From Methylobacterium sp. GXS13 (lineage in GTDB: Bacteria > Pseudomonadota > Alphaproteobacteria > Rhizobiales > Beijerinckiaceae): a DNA stretch of 64,000 bases. The notes beneath the pieces are model-generated. The model saw only the letters and a program-made list of their open reading frames with translations. It did no database searches and was not told the DNA's origin. The stretch lies in the NCBI RefSeq assembly GCF_001455965.1, contig NZ_LKKO01000047.1, positions 1 to 64,000 on the forward strand, read 5' to 3'. The position numbers were made by a program, and so were the translations under genes. Shown piece after piece: positions 54,117 through 62,680 of this stretch (position 1 is its first letter; every line of letters begins with the position of its first letter).

Positions 54117-56429
54117 ATGGTAATTCCCCAAGCCGCATCGCGGTTCGGCGCGCTGGCCGTGCTGCTCGCCGGCAGCGCGATACCGGCCTTCGCGCAACAG
54201 GCCGTCACGCTGGACGAGCTCTCCGTCGAAGGCGAAGCCGGTTCCGGCGTCGGCCGAACCGCCGTCGCCACGCCGTTCGGCGTGGCCGCGCCCCAGGGCT
54301 CGGCCCCCTCGGTGATCGAGCATCCGGTCGGCGAGATCGTCACGGCAATCGGGCGGGAGAACACCATCGCCAACCGGCCGGCGACCAGCATCGGCTCGGT
54401 GCTGGTGAACAGCCCAGGCGTCACCGTCCGCCAGGGCAATGGCGGGCGCGATGTGGTCATCTCGATCCGCGGCAACAACGCCCGCTCCACCGGGGTGATC
54501 AAGAACACGGTGGTGCTGGAGGACGGATTCATCCTCACTCAGCCGGACGGCGCGTCGCGCTTCGACCTGACCGACCCGCGGGCCTACAGCCGCATCGACG
54601 TGTTCCGCGGGCCGCAATCGCCCCTGTTCGGCAACTACGCCACGGGCGGCGCCATCGCGTTCCGCACCCGCACCGGCCGGGAGATCGACGGCTACGAGAT
54701 CGGGACCGACGCAGGCAGCTTCGGCTACCTCAGCAATTACTTCACGGTGGGCAAGGCCAGCGGGCCGTTCGAGATCAGCCTGTTCGCGAGCGATGTCCGG
54801 GCCAACGGCTATCAGGATCATGCGAGCTACAACACGCAGACCATCAATCTGCTGGCGAGCTACACCCCGACGCCGGACAATCGGTTCACCCTGAAGGTCA
54901 TCAACAACAACCTCGACACCAATCTCGCGGCCCGATCTTCGTTAACGCAGTATCGGATCAATCCCTACCAGCGGGGTTGCGCCGCCGCCGCGATCGCCGC
55001 CCCCGGCTGCACGACCTTTGCCCTGCTCACCAACGGCGCGTTCGGCGCTACCGTCCCGGTCACCGCCGACGAAGGGGCCTTCGGACGCAAGGACCGGCGC
55101 ACCATCGTGGCAGCGCGCTGGGAGCACGATATCGACGCGTTCACCACCTGGCGGACGCAACTCGGCTTCGACGAGCGCAACTTCAATCAACCCTTCTATA
55201 CGACCTCATCGCAGGGCTCCTATCCGGCCTGGAATTTCTTGACCGACGTGACACGGCGCGGCGACCTCTTCGGCCTGCCGGCGGTGGGCTATGTGGCGCT
55301 CGCCTACAACACGATCGACAACCGTATCGCCACCTATAACCGCGCGCCCTATGGCGGGCCCCGTCTCGGCGCTTTGATCGGCGTTCAGGACGCGGTCCAA
55401 TCGAACCTCGGCGGCCGTGCGCGACTGGAACTCGCCCTGTCCGATCACTGGACCGGCGTGCTGGGCATCAGCGCCGAGGGCACAGCCATCACGGGACGCA
55501 ACCTCGCCTACGGCTACGCCGCCGGCGGCACGACCCGGACGGTGGCAGATGCGGACCGCAACTTCCTGAACGTCGCTCCCGAACTCGCGCTGGTCTACCG
55601 GCCGGACGACGCTTGGGCGTTCCGTGGCCGGGTCGCCACCGGTTACACCACACCGGCCGCAAGCAACCTGTTCATCACCCCGGCGGGTCTCCCCGGAAAC
55701 AACACGCAGCTCCAGACCCAGGAGAATCTCGGCTTCGACCTCGGGGCAGACTGGAGCCCCATCGACACGGTGCGGCTCAGCGTGACCGGTTTCTACGAGT
55801 TCTTCCGCAATGAACTGGTCTCACAATCGCCGGGCGCGGGGCTCTTGGCCTACACCTTCAACGCGCCGGCCTCCGAGCACCGGGGTCTCGAAGTCGGGGC
55901 CGACTGGGCCTTCGCACCGGGCTGGCGCGGGGTCCTGGCCTACACGTTCGATGATCAGATCTACGCACGCTACACCGAGCAGTTGAGCGCTGGCAGCCTG
56001 ACGCGCCGGTTCGACCGGGCGGGCAACCAGATCCCCGGCGTGCCGGCGCATCAGGTGCTGGCGCGGGTCGGCTACGATGTGCCGACGGGGCCGCTCGCCG
56101 GCCTGGGAGCCTTCGTCGAGACGGTGGTGCAGGGCGACTTCTACATCGACAACGCCAATTTGCTGAAGGCGCCGGGCTACGCGATCGTCAATGCTAACGT
56201 CCATTACGCCGCGGAGCTGACCGGCGGCTACGCGAAGCGGCTGAACCTCTACCTGGAGGTACGCAATCTCTTCGACACGACTTACGTCGCCTCTGCTCAG
56301 ACTCTCGCCAACTCGATCAGTGGCGCGACCGGCCTCCAGAATGGCGCCGGTGTTCTGGCGACCACCACGGGGTCCGTGTTCGCAGGTGCGCCGCGCAACA
56401 TCGTCGGGGGATTCCGTCTGGCATTCTGA
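54117..56429 (+). CDS. TonB-dependent outer-membrane receptor
   Basis: A 770-residue receptor with signal peptide (LAVLLAGSAIPAFAQQ, cleavage near 27). The plug domain (about 80-190) shows SIGSVLVNSPGVTVRQGNGG, VVISIRGNN and YSRIDVFRGPQSPLFGNYAT. The rest is a 22-strand barrel with Asn/Asp-rich loops, ending in the outer-membrane signal NIVGGFRLAF with terminal Phe. Ligand is not determinable; its PepSY and DUF2946 partners suggest a metal-chelate substrate (ferric siderophore or copper). No N-terminal secretin/STN signalling domain is present, so no FecR-type surface signalling. No TonB/ExbBD genes are nearby. Confidence 0.92.
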   Translation: MVIPQAASRFGALAVLLAGSAIPAFAQQAVTLDELSVEGEAGSGVGRTAVATPFGVAAPQGSAPSVIEHPVGEIVTAIGRENTIANRPATSIGSVLVNSPGVTVRQGNGGRDVVISIRGNNARSTGVIKNTVVLEDGFILTQPDGASRFDLTDPRAYSRIDVFRGPQSPLFGNYATGGAIAFRTRTGREIDGYEIGTDAGSFGYLSNYFTVGKASGPFEISLFASDVRANGYQDHASYNTQTINLLASYTPTPDNRFTLKVINNNLDTNLAARSSLTQYRINPYQRGCAAAAIAAPGCTTFALLTNGAFGATVPVTADEGAFGRKDRRTIVAARWEHDIDAFTTWRTQLGFDERNFNQPFYTTSSQGSYPAWNFLTDVTRRGDLFGLPAVGYVALAYNTIDNRIATYNRAPYGGPRLGALIGVQDAVQSNLGGRARLELALSDHWTGVLGISAEGTAITGRNLAYGYAAGGTTRTVADADRNFLNVAPELALVYRPDDAWAFRGRVATGYTTPAASNLFITPAGLPGNNTQLQTQENLGFDLGADWSPIDTVRLSVTGFYEFFRNELVSQSPGAGLLAYTFNAPASEHRGLEVGADWAFAPGWRGVLAYTFDDQIYARYTEQLSAGSLTRRFDRAGNQIPGVPAHQVLARVGYDVPTGPLAGLGAFVETVVQGDFYIDNANLLKAPGYAIVNANVHYAAELTGGYAKRLNLYLEVRNLFDTTYVASAQTLANSISGATGLQNGAGVLATTTGSVFAGAPRNIVGGFRLAF

Positions 56430-56571
56430 TAACCGCTTCCGCAGGTCGGCCGTGGTGTGCGGGCCGAGCTTGGATTAAGCCACATTCGGCCACCTTGAGG
56501 TCGAGCCGTGTGCTTCCGGCCCGACCTGCGCGACGTCCGGCCGGCGGCGATGGATTGGGCGCGGTGTTCGG

Positions 56572-57546
56572 ATGCGACGGCGGACTCTACTCGCTGGGCT
56601 GTCTGTGACTTTGGCCGGGCGATCGCTCGCCGCCCTGGCGGACGAACGCGCACATGTGGCGGCGCTCTGGCCGTTCGTGACCGACGATCCGGAGGGTTTG
56701 GCGCTTGCCGCGACCCTTCGCGCGACCCTGCGCGATCACGGGAAGTCGGATCTGCGCATCACCGATTACTGGGGCGGCGGGAGTCCGGAACGGACCGACG
56801 CCCTGGCGGCCGAACTCGTGGCATCCGCGCCGAAGGTGATCTTCACTTATCTCAAGCAGCAGCTCGCGGCCGTCTGTGCGGTGACGCGTACGATCCCGGT
56901 TGTCTCCGTCGGGCCCGATCCGGTCCGATCGGAATACGCCGCCAGCTTGCAGCGGCCGGGGGGCAACGTCACGGGCTTCATGCTGTACGAGCCCTCCCTC
57001 GGCGGGAAATGGGTGGCGGCTCTCAAGGAGGCCGTGCCATCGATCGACCGCGTTGCTCTCGTGTCGAACCCGAATAACGAAGGGCGGTACGGCAACTTCT
57101 TCGCGGAGCCCTTCCTATCAACCGCGACCGCCCTCGGCCTCGAACCGACGATCGCGACGATCAAAAGCGAGAGCGAGATCGAGCCGGTGATCACGCAGCT
57201 TGCCCGGCAGGAACGTGTCGGCGTGATCGTGGCGCCCGGGACCTTCGGTGAAGCCAACGGTGACCGGATCGTCGCGTTCGTGACGGCGCATCGCCTGCCG
57301 ACGCTCTTCGCGATCCGCCGTTTTGCCTATCGGGGCGGGCTGATGGCCTATGGACCGGACACCACCGACGCGATCAGCCGCGCGACGGCCTATGTCGATC
57401 GCATCCTCAACGGCGAGAACCCCGCGATTCTGCCGATCCAACTGCCGACGCGGTTCGATTTCATCGTGAACCTTGAGACGGCGCAGGCGCTGGGCATCAC
57501 GTTTTCCTCGGCGCTTCTCGCGCAAGCCGACGAGATCGTCGAATGA
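56572..57546 (+). CDS. ABC_sub_bind (PF04392-like) substrate-binding protein 1
   Basis: A 324-residue periplasmic binding protein. The N-terminus (MRRRTLLAGLSVTLAGRSLA) has a Tat-like RRR leader. The two-lobed fold of this family shows HVAALWPFVTDDPEGLAL, VIFTYLKQQLAAVCAVTRTI, PVVSVGPDPVRSEYAASLQR and PGGNVTGFMLYEPSLGGKW. The end LGITFSSALLAQADEIVE is characteristic. No permease or ATPase is adjacent. Instead its stop overlaps the start of a histidine kinase (ATGA), which suggests it delivers a bound ligand to that sensor. Ligand unknown. Confidence 0.88.
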   Translation: MRRRTLLAGLSVTLAGRSLAALADERAHVAALWPFVTDDPEGLALAATLRATLRDHGKSDLRITDYWGGGSPERTDALAAELVASAPKVIFTYLKQQLAAVCAVTRTIPVVSVGPDPVRSEYAASLQRPGGNVTGFMLYEPSLGGKWVAALKEAVPSIDRVALVSNPNNEGRYGNFFAEPFLSTATALGLEPTIATIKSESEIEPVITQLARQERVGVIVAPGTFGEANGDRIVAFVTAHRLPTLFAIRRFAYRGGLMAYGPDTTDAISRATAYVDRILNGENPAILPIQLPTRFDFIVNLETAQALGITFSSALLAQADEIVE

Positions 57547-59612
57547 GCAAGCCGCTCGCCCCAGCCGCGGTGTCGAACCCGCCCATACCGGACGTGACGC
57601 AGCCGGCCCCGAAGCGGTCGCTGCGGCGCTTCCGCTTGCGGCTTTCAGGAAAGTTCGGCGTCGCGTTCGTTGGATTGGTGACCCTCGTCCTCCTGATCCA
57701 CGGCGCCGTCGACCTGTTCCTGAACTTCGAGGATGCGAAGCGGACGGCCATCGAAGTGCAGCGCGAGAAGGCGCGTGCCGCCGCCGAGCGCGTCCAGGCA
57801 TTCCTGTCCGAGATCGAAAATCAGATCGGCTGGACGACGCGGGCCGAATGGCGGCGCGTCGCACCGGAGCAGCGCCGTTACGACTTCATCCGGCTCCTGC
57901 GCCAGGCCCCCGCCATCACGGAGGTCGCCTATCTCGATCCGAGCGGCAGGGAGCAGCTGCGCCTGTCGCGGCTCGAGCCCGACGCGATCGGAAGCGGGAA
58001 GGACTTTTCCGCCACGCCCCTATTCACCGAGGCACTCAAGGACAAGATCTGGTTCGGGCCGGTCTATTTCCGCCGGGGATCCGAACCGTACATGACCATC
58101 GCGGTGGCCCATTCCGGGCGCGATCCCGGTGTCACCGTGGCCGAGGTCAACCTGAAGCTGATCTGGGACGTGGTCAGCAGCATCAAGATCGGCGAGGGCG
58201 GCTACGCCTTCGTGGTCACGTCCAACGGGCACCTGATCGCGCATCCGGATCTCAGCCTCGTCTTACGCGACACCGACCTGTCCAATCTGCCCGAGGTCGC
58301 AATTGCGCTGGCCTCCATCGAAGCCGGGGATAAGCGGCAGTCGGACGATTACGAGATCACGACGGGAATCGATGGCGGGTCGGTCCTGGCGGCCCGCGCC
58401 ACGATCCCGCGGGTCGACTGGATCGTGTTCGTGCAGCTGCCCTTGCGGGAGGCGATGCAACCGTTGATCGAGACTGTCATCCAGACCGTCTCCCTGTTCT
58501 TCCTCTCCGTGCTTCTGGCGACCGTGGCCGGAACGTACCTCGCCAGGCGCATGGTCGTGCCGATCCGCCAGTTGCAGGATGGTGCGGAACGCTTCGGCGC
58601 CGGCGACCTCTCGGAACGGATCGTGATCCGCACCGGCGACGAGATCGAGACCCTCGCGCACCGCTTCAACCTCATGGCGAGCCGCGTGCAGGAATCCTAC
58701 GAGACCCTTGAGGCCAAGGTCGAGGAACGGACCCGTGACCTCAACAAGTCCCTCGACGATCTCCAGAAGGCTCAGAGCCGCCTCGTCCAATCCGAGAAGC
58801 TCGCCTCACTCGGCCAGCTCACGGCCGGCATCGCGCACGAGATCAAGAACCCGCTGAACTTCGTGAACAACTTCGCCTCGCTGTCGAGCGACCTCGTCGA
58901 CGAGTTGCAGGAGGTGCTTCAGCCCGCAAACCTCGATCCGAAGAGCCGCGCGGAGGTCGATGAGATCGCCGAGCTGTTGAAGGGCAATCTCGGGAAGGTC
59001 GTGCAACACGGCAAGCGCGCCGATTCGATCATCAAGAACATGCTGCTGCACTCGCGCTCCGGGTCCGGCGAGCACCGCCCCGTCGAGATCAACGCCCTGG
59101 TCGAGGAGAGCCTGAACCTGGCCTATCACGGGGCTCGGGCGGCGCAGCCGGCCTTCAACGTCACCCTGGTCCGCGATCTGGACCCGGCGGCCGGCTCTGC
59201 GGATGTCTACCCACAGGAATTGACCCGCGTTCTGCTGAACCTGATGTCGAACGGGTTCTATGCAACCGAGAAGCGTAAGGCGGCGGGAACCGAACCCGGT
59301 TACGAACCGACCCTGTCGATCACCACGCGCGACCACGGCGACCGTGTCGAGATCCGTGTGCGGGACAACGGAACCGGCATCCCGGAGAGCGTCAAGGCCA
59401 AGATGTTCGACCCGTTCTTCACCACCAAGCCGCCTGGAGAGGGGACCGGCCTCGGCCTGTCCCTGAGCCACGACATCCTGGTCAAGCAGCATGGCGGGTC
59501 GATCGACGTCGCCACCGAGCCCGGCCAATTCACCGAGTTCACGATCCTGCTGCCCCGCGGCGCCGGCACGAATGCACAGACGATTGTCGCCCAAGGCCAG
59601 AGCGCGCCATGA
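57543..59612 (+). CDS. Transmembrane sensor histidine kinase (Cache-like, HAMP, HisKA, HATPase)
   Basis: A 689-residue sensor. TM1 is at about 37-60 and TM2 at 313-333, enclosing a roughly 250-residue periplasmic Cache-like domain (VAYLDPSGREQLRLSRLE, TVAEVNLKLIWDVVSSIKIG, GYAFVVTSNGHLIAHPDL). HAMP follows (334-386). The dimerisation and phosphotransfer box reads GIAHEIKNPLNFVNN (His432). ATP-binding N, G1 and G2 boxes are NLMSNGF (Asn570), RDNGTGIP (608-614) and GEGTGLGLS (632-640). All catalytic residues are present. Start and stop overlap the neighbouring genes by 4 bp. Predicted to phosphorylate one or both adjacent receivers. Confidence 0.93.
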   Translation: MSKPLAPAAVSNPPIPDVTQPAPKRSLRRFRLRLSGKFGVAFVGLVTLVLLIHGAVDLFLNFEDAKRTAIEVQREKARAAAERVQAFLSEIENQIGWTTRAEWRRVAPEQRRYDFIRLLRQAPAITEVAYLDPSGREQLRLSRLEPDAIGSGKDFSATPLFTEALKDKIWFGPVYFRRGSEPYMTIAVAHSGRDPGVTVAEVNLKLIWDVVSSIKIGEGGYAFVVTSNGHLIAHPDLSLVLRDTDLSNLPEVAIALASIEAGDKRQSDDYEITTGIDGGSVLAARATIPRVDWIVFVQLPLREAMQPLIETVIQTVSLFFLSVLLATVAGTYLARRMVVPIRQLQDGAERFGAGDLSERIVIRTGDEIETLAHRFNLMASRVQESYETLEAKVEERTRDLNKSLDDLQKAQSRLVQSEKLASLGQLTAGIAHEIKNPLNFVNNFASLSSDLVDELQEVLQPANLDPKSRAEVDEIAELLKGNLGKVVQHGKRADSIIKNMLLHSRSGSGEHRPVEINALVEESLNLAYHGARAAQPAFNVTLVRDLDPAAGSADVYPQELTRVLLNLMSNGFYATEKRKAAGTEPGYEPTLSITTRDHGDRVEIRVRDNGTGIPESVKAKMFDPFFTTKPPGEGTGLGLSLSHDILVKQHGGSIDVATEPGQFTEFTILLPRGAGTNAQTIVAQGQSAP

Positions 59613-60007
59613 CCGTCCTCATCCTTGTCGTGGACGATGAGCCCGACGTCACGGAACTGTTCCGGCAGCAATTCCGCCGCGAGCTTCGCGCCGGGCGTTT
59701 CACGATGGACTTCGCGCATTCGGCGCCCGATGCCCTGGCCTGTCTGAAGGCTTCGGATGCCTCGAGTCTGATTCTCATGTTCTCCGACATCAACATGCCG
59801 GGCATGACCGGCCTGGAACTTCTGCCGCTCGTGCGGGCCGCGCGGCCGGATGTCCCGGTCATCATGATCACGGCCTACGGCAATGCCGACACCCGCGAGA
59901 AGGTTCTGGCCGGCGGGGCGGTGGGCCTGATCACCAAGCCGATCGACTTCGATCTCCTGCGCTCCGAGATCGACCGGCGTGTGACGTCCATCGCGGGGCC
60001 GGCATGA
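59609..60007 (+). CDS. Single-domain response regulator
   Basis: A 132-residue receiver domain with no output module. The acidic pocket is Asp9/Asp10, the phosphoacceptor Asp60 ([13 protein letters not shown]), the switch Thr88 (IMITAYG) and Lys110 (LITKPIDF). It can act as a phosphate sink or relay between the kinase and another partner. It overlaps both neighbours by ATGA, and its INMPGM and TKPIDF segments closely match those of the next protein, which points to duplication of a common receiver. Confidence 0.92.
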   Translation: MTVLILVVDDEPDVTELFRQQFRRELRAGRFTMDFAHSAPDALACLKASDASSLILMFSDINMPGMTGLELLPLVRAARPDVPVIMITAYGNADTREKVLAGGAVGLITKPIDFDLLRSEIDRRVTSIAGPA

Positions 60008-61269
60008 ACGCCGACCTGCCCCCCGCCAAGATCCTGGTCGTCGACGACGAGCCGGATCTCGAGGCGCTGATCACCCAGAAATTCCGCCGGCAGATCCGGT
60101 CCGGCCAAGTCGCCTTCCTGTTCGCCCGTGACGGACATGAGGCCCTACAACTGCTCGTCGCGCATCGCGATGTCGACATGGTCGTGTCGGACATCAACAT
60201 GCCGGGCATGGACGGGCTGACCCTGCTCGCGAAGCTGCAGGAATCCGACGACAAGCCTTCGACCATCATTGTGTCGGCCTACGGCGATATGGCCAATATC
60301 CGCACCGCCATGAATCGCGGGGCCTTCGACTTCCTGACCAAGCCGATCGACTTCACCGATCTCGAGACCACGATCGCGCGAACACTGCGCCACGTCGGGA
60401 CCCTGCGCGAAGGCCGCCAGCGACAGATGCTGGCCGAGCGCGCGCACGCCTCCCTGGCGCGGTACTTCTCGCCCAATCTCGCCGAACGCCTGGCGGGGGA
60501 CGCATCCGGGCTGGAGCTCGGCGGCGAGCGGCGCGAGGTGGCGTCCCTCTTCACCGATATCGCCGGATTCACTGGGCTGGTGGAGAGCCTGGACCCAGCT
60601 CAGCTCGCCGAGATTCTGAACGGCTACTTCGCGGAGATGACCGATCTGGTCTTCGCGCATGAGGGTACCGTCGCCAAGATCGTCGGCGACGCACTCCATG
60701 TCTTGTTCGGGGCTCCCGGCGATCAGCCGGACCACGCGGCGCGGGCAGTTGATTGTGCGCTCGCCCTCGACACCGCCTCCGAGGCCTTCCGGGCGCGCTG
60801 GCAGGACCGGGGAATCGCGATCGGTCAGACGCGGATCGGCGTTCATGCCGGGCCGGCCATCGTCGGCAATTTCGGCGGCGGCCGGTATTTCGATTACACG
60901 GCCTACGGCGACACCATCAACACCTCCGCCCGCCTGGAGAACGCCAACAAGGCGCTCGGTACACGGATCTGCGTGAGCCAGAGTGTGGTGATCCGGGCCG
61001 AGCGATTCCGTGGCCGCCCGGTCGGCGACTTGGTCCTGCGCGGAAAGCAGGGCGCGCTGCGCGCCTTCGAGCCGCTGACCGAGGAGGAATACGACAGCAC
61101 GACGCTCGACCGCTATCTGGACGCGTTCGCCAAGCTGGAAGCTGGAGAGGCCGGCGCGATGCCGGCCTTCGCGGCTTTGGTCGGGTTGCGCCCGGACGAT
61201 ACGTTGGCGGCGTTCCATCTCAAGCGCCTGCTCAACGGTGCCTCTGGAACGCGCATCGAGGTGCGTTGA
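60004..61269 (+). CDS. Receiver-class III adenylate/guanylate cyclase fusion
   Basis: A 421-residue response regulator whose output is a nucleotide cyclase. The receiver (about 8-125) has phosphoacceptor Asp63 ([11 protein letters not shown]) and Lys113 (LTKPIDF). A helical linker (125-175) leads to the cyclase domain (176-365). Metal-binding Asp185 ([11 protein letters not shown]) and Asp229 (KIVGDALH), the purine-specifying Lys225, and the transition-state pair Asn306/Arg310 ([12 protein letters not shown]) are all present. A Lys here favours adenylate over guanylate cyclase. Phosphorylation probably controls cAMP output. Last gene of the overlapping chain. Confidence 0.92.
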   Translation: MNADLPPAKILVVDDEPDLEALITQKFRRQIRSGQVAFLFARDGHEALQLLVAHRDVDMVVSDINMPGMDGLTLLAKLQESDDKPSTIIVSAYGDMANIRTAMNRGAFDFLTKPIDFTDLETTIARTLRHVGTLREGRQRQMLAERAHASLARYFSPNLAERLAGDASGLELGGERREVASLFTDIAGFTGLVESLDPAQLAEILNGYFAEMTDLVFAHEGTVAKIVGDALHVLFGAPGDQPDHAARAVDCALALDTASEAFRARWQDRGIAIGQTRIGVHAGPAIVGNFGGGRYFDYTAYGDTINTSARLENANKALGTRICVSQSVVIRAERFRGRPVGDLVLRGKQGALRAFEPLTEEEYDSTTLDRYLDAFAKLEAGEAGAMPAFAALVGLRPDDTLAAFHLKRLLNGASGTRIEVR

Positions 61270-61414
61270 TTCCGATTGTGCTCTCGCCTGGCCAGACACA
61301 GGACCAACGTTCAAAGAATCTCCGCCCCATCACACGAGTACCCTCTGGGATGACCCGTCCTCCCAACAGCCATAAGAGCGACGGCCGGATAACCGCCACG
61401 CTGGCGACCGCCGG

Positions 61415-62401
61415 ATGAGGCGGCGCGACATCCTCGCCACCATCGGCAGCGCGGCCGTATGGCCGATGACGGGGTGCAGCCCGAACCCGCTGCCGCGCCG
61501 GCTCGGCGTTCTTCTGGTCTATGGCGAGAGCCATCCGGACGTGCCCGTGATCGTCGAGACCCTGAAGGACAGCCTGCAGAAGCGCGGCTGGATTTGGGGA
61601 CAGAATCTCATCGTCGACCTGCGGTATGGCGACGGCGATGGCGAGAAGATGCGCCGCCAGACCGGCGAATTGCTGGCCTTGAAGCCCGATCTTCTGTTCG
61701 CGCAAGGCGTGGTTGGGGCGACGGCCGTCCAGCAGACCAACACGAAAACGCCCGTGGTGTTCATCCAGGTGCAGGATCCGGTCGGCGGCGGCATCGTTGC
61801 CAGCCTGGCGCGGCCGGGCGGCAATCTCACCGGCTTCACGAATTTCGACTACACCTTCGTTGGCAAGTGGCTGCAACTCCTCAAAGAGCTCAGCCCCGGG
61901 GTCACGCGGGCCCGAGCGATCATCAATCCGGATTACCACGCACGCTTCTCTGGCTACTCGACGGCGCTCGCGCGGATCGGCCCGGCCTTGGGTATCCACG
62001 CCGAAGCCACCGGCGTGCATGACGCGGCCGAAATCGAGCGGGCGATCACCACCGTCGCCGCCCAACCGCAGGCCGGCCTGATCGTGCTGCCCGACGCGGT
62101 GACCGGCGTGTACAGTCGTCAGATCATCGATCTGGCGGCCCGGTACCGGCTGCCCGCCGTCTTCGCCTACGCCGCCCAGGTCCGCATGGGCGGCCTTGCC
62201 GCCTACACGACCAGCGTGGTGCAGGATGTCCAGCAAGCCTCTGGCTATATCGACCGGATCCTCAGAGGCGCCGCAGTCGGCGATCTGCCGGTGCAGGCGA
62301 GCGAACGCTTCCTGACCATGATCAATCTCAAGACGGCCGCGGCCCTGGGGCTGACGATCACACCATCGCTGCTGGCGAAGGCCGATGAGGTGATCGAATA
62401 G
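61415..62401 (+). CDS. ABC_sub_bind (PF04392-like) substrate-binding protein 2, probable lipoprotein
   Basis: A 328-residue binding protein of the same family as the gene at 56572 (PGGNLTGFTNFDYTFVGKW here, PGGNVTGFMLYEPSLGGKW there; both end with ADEVIE or ADEIVE). The leader MRRRDILATIGSAAVWPMTG has a Tat-like RRR start and ends in a Cys (TGCSP) that resembles a lipobox, suggesting anchoring in the membrane. It follows the cyclase by 145 bp on the same strand and is possibly co-transcribed. Its divergence from protein 1 suggests a different or competing ligand. No permease is nearby. Confidence 0.87.
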   Translation: MRRRDILATIGSAAVWPMTGCSPNPLPRRLGVLLVYGESHPDVPVIVETLKDSLQKRGWIWGQNLIVDLRYGDGDGEKMRRQTGELLALKPDLLFAQGVVGATAVQQTNTKTPVVFIQVQDPVGGGIVASLARPGGNLTGFTNFDYTFVGKWLQLLKELSPGVTRARAIINPDYHARFSGYSTALARIGPALGIHAEATGVHDAAEIERAITTVAAQPQAGLIVLPDAVTGVYSRQIIDLAARYRLPAVFAYAAQVRMGGLAAYTTSVVQDVQQASGYIDRILRGAAVGDLPVQASERFLTMINLKTAAALGLTITPSLLAKADEVIE

Positions 62402-62680
62402 GGATCACCGGTATCTGAATCGAACGAACCGGAATCCGTCGCTCAAAGGAATGATCCATCAAAGCATTGCGGCCCGTCGAGCCACATCAGACAAGGCCGT
62501 TCTGATCACGTCCCTCCAGCTCGCATACGAAACACCAGTGCAGGCCCGATGCCGAACCTGACGCTCCATGCAGGCGGAATCCTGCTGCTGAGTTGGCCGA
62601 GTCGAGCAGAATAGTTCTGTCGTGGATGCCGTCCGGTGTCTCGGCGTCACCACTCTACCGATGGGCTTGTGCCATGGCTC

